DNA from: Cliona cf. orientalis
Taxonomy: Eukaryota; Porifera; Demospongiae; Clionaida; Clionaidae
Direction of reading: 5' to 3'
Length of the DNA: 64,000 bases
NCBI GenBank assembly: GCA_963930775.1
Contig: OZ005701.1
Location: 186,001 to 250,000, forward strand
This document shows, in pieces, positions 58,046 to 64,000 of the stretch. How positions within the stretch are numbered: the stretch's first letter is position 1; every line of letters starts with the position of its first letter. Under the pieces are notes generated by a model. That model had not been told where the DNA came from, did no database searches, and saw only the letters and a list, made by a program, of their open reading frames with translations. The translations under genes were made by a program, and so were the position numbers.

Positions 58046-61000
58046 TCAAGTCCAGGTAGGTTCAAATCTCTCAACAGGAACACGGTTACGCTTTGGATAG
58101 GATTTCTCACGAGTAGGATTTACTCTCACTGCATCTGGGTTAGTTGGAATAGGATCAGGTGATGCAGGCTCTGAATTCGTGTTCTCAGTTGGCATAGTCT
58201 CAGAAGCAGGACTAGCAGTAGAAGATTCTGTATTAGCAGATGTAGTTACTGGTGAAGATGGTGGAATGACAATATCTGGAATATCAGGCTCACGATGAGA
58301 GTCCTGAGGTACTTCCACTGAACGTTTGCGAACTTGATCTTGATGACAACGTCTAGTTTTACCATTTGCAAGTTTCACTCTGTAGGAAACAGGACCAGTT
58401 TTCTGTTCAACAGTACCTGGCAACCATTTGTCTCCATGATGGTAATTTCTCACGAAAACATCATCTCCAGCTTCAAAGTTTCTCTCTCTGGATCTAAGAT
58501 CATGTTTCTCTTTCTGTTTCATCTGATTCCTCTCTACTCTCTCAGCAGTATCGGGTTTCAAGAGATCCAGTCGTGATCTAGGACGGTGTCCCAACAATAG
58601 TTCACTCGGAGAGATTCCAGTAGTGGATTGCGGAGTGAGGCGGTAGGTTAGGAGAACTTGAGCAAGGCGAGTACGCATAGTACCATGAGTGATCTTCCTC
58701 AATCCTTTCTTAACTGTCTGTACAGCGCACTCAGCAAGCCCATTGGAGGCAGGATGATAGGGTGCTGAGGTTAGATGCTTGATGCCATTACTTTTGAAAA
58801 ATGCTTCGATTTCTGCGCTGACAAAACACGTACCATTATCAGTAACAACTGTCTCAGGAATTCCAAATTGTGCGAATATCGTTCTCAGTTCCTCAATCAC
58901 GGCAGTAGAAGTAGCATTCGGAGTGCAAATAGCCTCAATCCATTTGGAATGAGCATCGACCATAACAAGTATCATCTTTCCTTGTACCGGTCCGGCGTAA
59001 TCGAGGTGTAAGCGTGCCCACGGCCTAGTAGGCCAACTCCACGGGTGCAATGGGGCAACTGACGGTGTTGATTGGTGCAATTGACAAGCAGAACATTGTT
59101 GGACAGTTCGTTCGATATCCTTCGTGATACCAGGCCACCATACATACATCCTAGAGAGTCCCTTCATTCGTGTGACACCAGGATGACCTTCGTGAAGCTC
59201 AGTGAGTACAGCATCTCGGCAGGCATGAGGAACAATGACCCTAGTACCCCACAGTAGACAACCTTCATAAATTGAGAGCTCTGCTTTCTTCTCGAAAAAT
59301 GGGGCAAGTTTGTCCGGATCTGGACATACACTAGGCCATCCCTGCTGCACAAACTGAACAATTGGAGCAAGCTGTGGATCCTTTCGAGTGCACTCTTTGA
59401 TTTGGTGAGCAGTAACAGGAGAATTATCAAGGTGATCCACTAGCAATACAATCTCCGGTGGTGGCTGCTTAACAGACGGTTGAACGGGTAAGGGAAGGCG
59501 ACTCAACGCATCGGCATTTGCGTGAGCGGTCGTATTTCGGAATTTCAACTTGTATTCGAACATCGATAGGTACAGTGACCAACGTCGGATTCTCGCTGAT
59601 GCTTGCGGTGAAGTAGGCTTCTGGCTATCAAGGAGGCCCAGCAGCGGCTTGTGGTCGGTGATTAGGGTGAATGAATGACCAAACAAGTAGGAGTAAAACC
59701 GCTTGATTCCAAACACTAGTGAAAGGCCCTCCTTCTCGAGCTGTGAATAATTTCGCTCGGCGGAATTCAAGGTACGGGAGGCGTACCCTATCGGCTTCTC
59801 TGAACCGTCTGGCATTCGGTGAGCCAGAACTGCGCCAATGCCGTAAGCAGACGCATCGCAGGCCAGAAGTAACGGAAGTTTCGAGTCGTAATGAACGAGT
59901 AATTGCGAGGACGTGAGTAACTCCTTCGATTCGTTGAACGCTTTGTCTTGTGCGGATGTCCATTCCCACGGTTCTTTCTTGCTTAGAAGCTTGTAGAGCG
60001 GTGCTAGTCGAGTCGATAAGTTCGGCAAGAATTTCCCGTAATAAGTAAGCAATCCGAGGTAGGACTTCAACTCAGTAACATTATTGGGAGTAGGAGCTTG
60101 GCGGATAGCTTCAACTTTCTCAGGGAGCGGATGTAGACCCTCTGAGTCAATCACATGACCAAGGTAAGGTACGGACGGTACCATAAATTTGCATTTTTGT
60201 TTCTTTACCTTCAACTCAGCCTTGGCCAACCGTTTGAAAACTTCCTCCAAGCTCTTCAAGTGCTCAGCCTCGGTCTCGGAATGGATCAAAATATCATCGA
60301 TATACACGGTAACGCGCGGAATACCCTGCAACAACTGCTCCATGGCTTTCTGAAATATTCCAGGGGCAGAGGAGATACCGTATGGCAGGCGTGTGTAGCG
60401 GAAGAGGCCCTTGTGGGTGCTGATAACCACGTACTTGCTTGACTCCTCCTCCAGCTTGAGCTGCAGGTACGCCTGGCTCAGGTCTAGCTTGGTGAATAAC
60501 TTCCCTTGCTTAAGTGTGGCGAAGATATCCTCTGTCTTAGGTATGGGGTAACGGTTCAGCTTGGACACGGGGTTAATCGTCATTCGAAAATCTCCACAGA
60601 TACGCACACTCTTACGGTCACTCTTCATCACTGCAACGATAGGAGCTGCCCAGTCGGAGTAGTCAACTGGCTCTAGTGTTCCTTCAGCCACTAATCTGTC
60701 CAGCTCCTCCTCGACCTTCTCTCGTATCGCATAGGGAACTGTGCGGGCTTTGCAGAAGCGGGGTGTAGCACCTGGATCCATCTCAATCTTTGCCTCGTAA
60801 TCTTTGAAGGTTCCAAGGCGTTCCTGAAAAAGCTCATCATACTGGCTCAGTAAATTATGCAACTGGGGGCTCTGCATGTAGTGGATCTTATCCCAATTCA
60901 ATTTAGTAAGCCAATTTCTTCCCAGAAGGGTAGGCCCATCTCCCTTGACAACCACCAAAGGTAGTATAGCTGTCTGACCTTGGTAAACAACTTGTACATC

Positions 61001-61570
61001 TGTGCTACCCACCACTGTAATAGGCTCCTTTGAGTAGGTCTGCAACCTGATAGTGGATGTACTTAGGCTCCTCCCCGGCCACAACTTGTGGTACCTGTTC
61101 TCAGAGATTATGGAAACACAGGCACCTGTATCTATCTCCATGGAGATGGAGACCTTATCTACTTCAACTTGTACCTTTATGGGAGGTGTGCGGCCATCTC
61201 GTCTTTGTCCAATAGTCAGGATTGGCTGCATGGAGTCATCTGTGTCCGAATCGTACTCCTCGTCTAGCTGGCGAACAGGTTGTGAAGTAGTTCTCTTAGT
61301 CGACTTTCCTTGATGTGCAGGTTGGGGTTGAGATTTGCTCTTGCAGACTCTAGCTAGGTGTCCCTTCTTTTTGCATTTGTGACACACACTGTCTCGGAAT
61401 CTGCACACAGTAGCCAAATGGCCTGGCTTGCCACAGCGGTGACAAATCACTTGAGCTCCACCCTCTGCTGTGCTGGCTCTTTTCCCTGCTACCTTGTGCA
61501 CTGGCTCTGACTTGACATGTACCCCTGTGCTGCTTCCAGAGGTTGACTCAGCTTTGCCGGGCGATTGCAT
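58046..61570 (-). CDS. pol: Retrotransposon pol polyprotein (1,174 aa)
   Basis: One uninterrupted frame. In order: two CCHC zinc knuckles (CHRCGKPGHLATVC and CHKCKKKGHLARVC), an aspartic protease with DTGA, reverse transcriptase with LPYGISSAP and the catalytic YIDD, RNase H with CDASAYGIGAVL and TDHKPL, an integrase with an HHCC zinc domain (HEGHPGVTRM... CSAC), a D,D(35)E core (LDYAGP, VTDNGT), and a GPY/F-type C-terminal module (TGPVSYRVKL). This order (RT-RNH-INT) is that of Ty3/gypsy (Metaviridae). The zinc knuckles sit in this frame, which is -1 relative to gag, so a frameshift or reinitiation at the ATG is needed. No disabling mutation is visible. Confidence 0.93.
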   Translation of the reverse strand: MQSPGKAESTSGSSTGVHVKSEPVHKVAGKRASTAEGGAQVICHRCGKPGHLATVCRFRDSVCHKCKKKGHLARVCKSKSQPQPAHQGKSTKRTTSQPVRQLDEEYDSDTDDSMQPILTIGQRRDGRTPPIKVQVEVDKVSISMEIDTGACVSIISENRYHKLWPGRSLSTSTIRLQTYSKEPITVVGSTDVQVVYQGQTAILPLVVVKGDGPTLLGRNWLTKLNWDKIHYMQSPQLHNLLSQYDELFQERLGTFKDYEAKIEMDPGATPRFCKARTVPYAIREKVEEELDRLVAEGTLEPVDYSDWAAPIVAVMKSDRKSVRICGDFRMTINPVSKLNRYPIPKTEDIFATLKQGKLFTKLDLSQAYLQLKLEEESSKYVVISTHKGLFRYTRLPYGISSAPGIFQKAMEQLLQGIPRVTVYIDDILIHSETEAEHLKSLEEVFKRLAKAELKVKKQKCKFMVPSVPYLGHVIDSEGLHPLPEKVEAIRQAPTPNNVTELKSYLGLLTYYGKFLPNLSTRLAPLYKLLSKKEPWEWTSAQDKAFNESKELLTSSQLLVHYDSKLPLLLACDASAYGIGAVLAHRMPDGSEKPIGYASRTLNSAERNYSQLEKEGLSLVFGIKRFYSYLFGHSFTLITDHKPLLGLLDSQKPTSPQASARIRRWSLYLSMFEYKLKFRNTTAHANADALSRLPLPVQPSVKQPPPEIVLLVDHLDNSPVTAHQIKECTRKDPQLAPIVQFVQQGWPSVCPDPDKLAPFFEKKAELSIYEGCLLWGTRVIVPHACRDAVLTELHEGHPGVTRMKGLSRMYVWWPGITKDIERTVQQCSACQLHQSTPSVAPLHPWSWPTRPWARLHLDYAGPVQGKMILVMVDAHSKWIEAICTPNATSTAVIEELRTIFAQFGIPETVVTDNGTCFVSAEIEAFFKSNGIKHLTSAPYHPASNGLAECAVQTVKKGLRKITHGTMRTRLAQVLLTYRLTPQSTTGISPSELLLGHRPRSRLDLLKPDTAERVERNQMKQKEKHDLRSRERNFEAGDDVFVRNYHHGDKWLPGTVEQKTGPVSYRVKLANGKTRRCHQDQVRKRSVEVPQDSHREPDIPDIVIPPSSPVTTSANTESSTASPASETMPTENTNSEPASPDPIPTNPDAVRVNPTREKSYPKRNRVPVERFEPTWT

Positions 61571-61575
61571 CTCTT

Positions 61576-62088
61576 TCAGGTAGCCGTTTCGAATCCTTTC
61601 GCTATCGACACAGCTTTAGCGTAGGTGAGGTCAGTCTCCTGTAGTAGCTTCTTTTGAATCGGCTCGTCGTTTATTCCCCAGACGATTCGATCTCTGAGCA
61701 TTTTATTCAGAGTCTCGCCGTAGTTACAGTGCTGTGCAAGACGACGCAGCTCCGCTACGTAAGCGGCTACAGATTCTCCAGCCTGTCTCGACCTGGAGTT
61801 GAAGCGAAAACGCTGCATGACCTCGGAAGGTGTCGGACTGTAGTGCTCGGTAAGTTTTGCAACCAGCTCGTCGTACTTCTTTTCTTTTGGCTTCGCAGGA
61901 GCAAGGAGGCTTCTCAACAGTTTGTAGGGCGCCGGCCCGATGACCGAGAGGAAAGTAGCCCGTCGCTTGTCCGCTTTCGCGTCTCCAGTGAGATCGTTAG
62001 CCTCGAAAAATTGCTCTAGCCTCTCCACATACTGAGGCCATTCCTCCTGCTCGGGATCATACTGCTCTATCTTTCCCAGCAGTGCCAT
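61576..62088 (-). CDS. gag: Retrotransposon gag (capsid) protein, 170 aa
   Basis: Starts at MALLGKIEQYDPEQEEW just after the primer-binding region; an in-frame ATG inside the LTR (62157) would add 23 residues. It contains the Ty3-type capsid features YVERLEQFFEANDL, LRSLLAP, and the RFNSRSRQAGESVAAYVAEL with LRDRIVWGI segments. It stops 6 bases before the pol ATG. It lacks its own zinc knuckles, which are encoded at the start of the pol frame. Confidence 0.88.
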   Translation of the reverse strand: MALLGKIEQYDPEQEEWPQYVERLEQFFEANDLTGDAKADKRRATFLSVIGPAPYKLLRSLLAPAKPKEKKYDELVAKLTEHYSPTPSEVMQRFRFNSRSRQAGESVAAYVAELRRLAQHCNYGETLNKMLRDRIVWGINDEPIQKKLLQETDLTYAKAVSIAKGFETAT

Positions 62089-62121
62089 GAGTTCGAGATC
62101 CCGTAACTCGTCGCCAAAATA

Positions 62122-62812
62122 TGTCGTGACTTGGCACAGTGAAGTAAAACTTTTCATTAATACTTTTTAGGCCAAACAAACTTAATTACTAGTTTCTCAG
62201 GCTTTCAAATTTCAAAACCCATGCGGGAGGCGGGTTTTTATTTTTTAATGAAAAATGGGCGTGGCGATAGTGACCACGCCCATTTTCGCTAGTGCTGCAC
62301 GTGGTTGATACACAAGCTAGTGCTGAAATACAAGTATTGAAGTCCTACCAGAGAGAATATCTAGCCTAACAATCAAGTTTACCTTTCTATTTAGTAGAGA
62401 AAAGTTTTATCAGTCGTACTAACCTTGTAAGATGACAAGATTAGCCTGCACCAGATGACGTCATCATCTTTGAAGAAAATAGCTAGCTAGCTGCTGGCTA
62501 AATACCACTTTCACGGAGACTTCAGTTGTGAGATGTCAACCAAACTATCCCGAGATGCCAGAAAACAGTTAGTTTAATGAACTCTTTACTGTATGTTCCA
62601 ATTTTTGTCTGTTAATTAAATTAATTAGCACGTGACTGCTCACGTGAAAAATAATAAAAAAGTCTTGCTCTCTCAAAATTTGATGCGGGCGGGCCTGAGA
62701 AACTATTAATTAACTTTGCTTGGCCTTACTTGTCGACAATATTGCAATGCACACATATATAGATTCACATAAACCACAAAACAGGATACACAAAATAACC
62801 ACGAACATTACA
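62122..62812 (-). repeat. 5' LTR, interrupted by a MITE
   Basis: LTR halves 62122-62169 and 62729-62812 flank the MITE insertion. The promoter of the retrotransposon would lie here, so the insertion may affect its expression. Confidence 0.9.
62170..62725. mobile_element. Harbinger-like MITE (556 bp) inside the LTR
   Basis: Imperfect terminal inverted repeats of about 33 bp begin GGCCAA at both ends (GGCCAAACAAAC against GGCCAAGCAAAG). The target duplication is TTA on both sides (62167-62169 and 62726-62728). A TWA duplication and GGCC termini are the marks of PIF/Harbinger elements. No transposase is encoded. Near 62250-62285 there is an inner palindrome around AATGGGCGTGG/CCACGCCCATT. Confidence 0.82.
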
Positions 62813-63270
62813 GCTTTCGTGAAGGTATTTAGAGGATACTGTTGCAGTTTTCAAACTCAGCGCTATTGATTTAGTGGGGGTCTGAGGTAGATGTTTGACG
62901 TCCCAGCAAGTGCACTTATAAGTTGAGCGACCCCGTACCTTATGTAGGCGCAGCGCCGCACGCGCACAGAAAACGAGCCCCACCCTTTTTGGGAAGTGCC
63001 CCCCGTGATCGCTCTCGAATCCAGGAACTCCCCCTTGCCAGCGAAGCAAATTGGTACTAATTTTCGTCTCCCAGTATCAAGTGTAATCGACGTCTCTGTG
63101 AAATTCTCTCTCGTTTTCCCGTTGGATCAACCATATCCTTTTATTATTTCACGACTGATCTGCAGTCAACTCGACTAGAAAAGGTACTACCGTACTCGGG
63201 CGCGTGTGATAAGCATCCGCCATTTTGTTGCTTGTTGTACACTAGTGCAGATCCCATCACCAGTGCTCCG
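62813..63270 (+). promoter_or_regulatory. Upstream region of 2A gene copy 3
   Basis: After the retrotransposon target duplication, the sequence resumes with CACTTATAAGTTGAGCGA and CCCGTACCTTAT, then GGCGCAGCGCCGC and the other blocks shared with copies 1 and 2. The retrotransposon lies about 140 bp upstream of the GC-rich block. Confidence 0.5.
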
Positions 63271-64000
63271 ATGATGGATGGAGTTGATCTCGACGTTTCC
63301 CAGGCTCGCGCGGATCTTCTCCCTGACAAGTATGATCGTCGCCGGATCAGCGGGGTCCTTGCAATTAGGAGGTTGTCCAGCCGTCACTACAAGAGGCAGA
63401 TGAGCGAGGGGGACGTGTGTAGTGTATGGGTGCTACTGCTCCTTCTCGTCTGCTCCCTGCATCACGTGATTCACTCCAAGCAATGGCGGTTGTTCAAGAG
63501 AAGGCATGCCGTGCTGATCTGGTTCGTCTCTTTGCCGGTGGTTTTGTGTTGGAAAGTCGGGAAGAAGCTTTGGAAGGTGTTGGGGCTGTCGGATGTGCTC
63601 TATCATTGCTTCATCTCTTTGCCGATGGCTTTGTGTGGGGAAGCTGCTCAGATTTGCCAGGAACTTTAGAATGGGTTTGTGGAGTCGGCTGCAGTGTGTG
63701 ACCAAGTGGCGATGTTAGGACTGTATTGGGAACTCATTCTTGACCTGTGGCTGTTTCTAGAGAGATACTGGCCGACTACCAAGATTCATATAACGTACAT
63801 GCTGTGTATCATAGAGCCGGACAATGCTATAGCTAGACCAAGGAGGGGGAGGGGGAGGTCAAAGGTCACCAAGGAGCCTGTCATTTGTATCGTGTGTGAA
63901 GTGATCCTGTGGTATGGGACGGGGTGGGCGTGGTTTAGGTCACTCCTGATTGGACCGTCCCATTTTGTCATACGTCGACTGCTGATCATGTCTGGAGACG
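63271..64000 (+). pseudogene. 2A gene copy 3, exon 1 with premature stop, cut by window end
   Basis: The same MMDGVDLDVSQARADLLPDK start and membrane module as copies 1 and 2. At 63667-63669 TAG replaces the TGG (Trp) of the other copies. The frame remains open after it, through ITYMLCIIEPDNA, WAWFRSLLIGPSHFVIRRLL and into SGD, where the window ends two codons into the 2A motif. The lesion is a single substitution, so this is either a very young pseudogene, an allele, or a copy where only the upstream product is truncated. Downstream exons are not visible. Confidence 0.7.

Larger units (their letters stand above)
57797..62812 (-). mobile_element. Structurally complete Ty3-type LTR retrotransposon
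   Basis: Short LTRs of 132 bp (TG...CA ends) lie at 57797-57928 and, split by a MITE, at 62122-62812. The flanking GCTTT at 57792-57796 and 62813-62817 is a perfect 5-bp target duplication. Read on the minus strand, the 5' LTR is followed by a primer-binding-site-like TTTTGGCGACGAG, gag, pol, and a polypurine tract (AAGAGGGAAGGAAG, 57929-57942) before the 3' LTR. The two LTRs look nearly identical, so insertion is recent. It lies between 2A gene copies 2 and 3. Confidence 0.93.

Noticed and set aside
58056..58075. GGTTCAAATCTC resembling a tRNA B box
   Set aside because: It is within the end of the retrotransposon pol coding sequence and has no matching A box.
1..64000. CRISPR arrays, bacterial operons, rRNA
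   Set aside because: No regularly spaced short repeats with unique spacers, no Shine-Dalgarno-led gene strings and no rRNA-like conserved stretches; the gene structure is eukaryotic throughout.

Overview
This is a gene-dense stretch of animal nuclear DNA: short GT-AG introns, many divergent or closely packed genes, conserved metazoan families (TMTC, ZFC3H1, DRP1, RBM28, parvin) and a Ty3-type retrotransposon. The death-domain/ankyrin array with 2A-like motifs and the divergent tandem POT-like transporters suggest an early-branching animal, most likely a sponge. That placement is inference. Exon models were assembled by hand from splice signals and reading phase; they have not been checked against transcripts.

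Layout. 0.6-6.2 kb: two TMTC-family genes head to head, nearly identical only in two short tracts. 6.8-24.8 kb (minus): one 19-exon ZFC3H1 gene (about 4,694 residues predicted, more than twice the human length), with a five-copy minisatellite in one intron. 25.3-27.9 kb: DNM1L (DRP1) in two exons joined by a GC-AG intron, sharing a bidirectional promoter region with ZFC3H1. 28.2-32.2 kb: RBM28 in 11 exons. 32.2-34.1 kb: repeats. 34.1-42.2 kb: three coding-intronless POT/SLC15-like transporters in tandem. 42.9-44.7 kb (minus): a four-TM MARVEL-like protein.

44.8-64.0 kb is the most unusual part: a tandem array of three related genes (third cut by the window end). The first exon encodes a small, basic, multi-span membrane protein ending in a ribosome-skipping 2A motif (GDVELNPGP). 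Later exons encode a death domain, a conserved helical module and nine ankyrin repeats. If the 2A works, each mRNA makes two proteins: a membrane protein of about 245 residues and a soluble death-domain/ankyrin protein of about 800-895 residues. The third copy has an in-frame stop codon in the membrane exon.

Between and beside these copies lie a parvin pseudogene (last CH domain) split by a 1.96 kb terminal-inverted-repeat element, a nested foldback, a structurally complete Ty3-type retrotransposon with 132-bp LTRs and a perfect 5-bp target duplication, and a Harbinger-like MITE inside one LTR.
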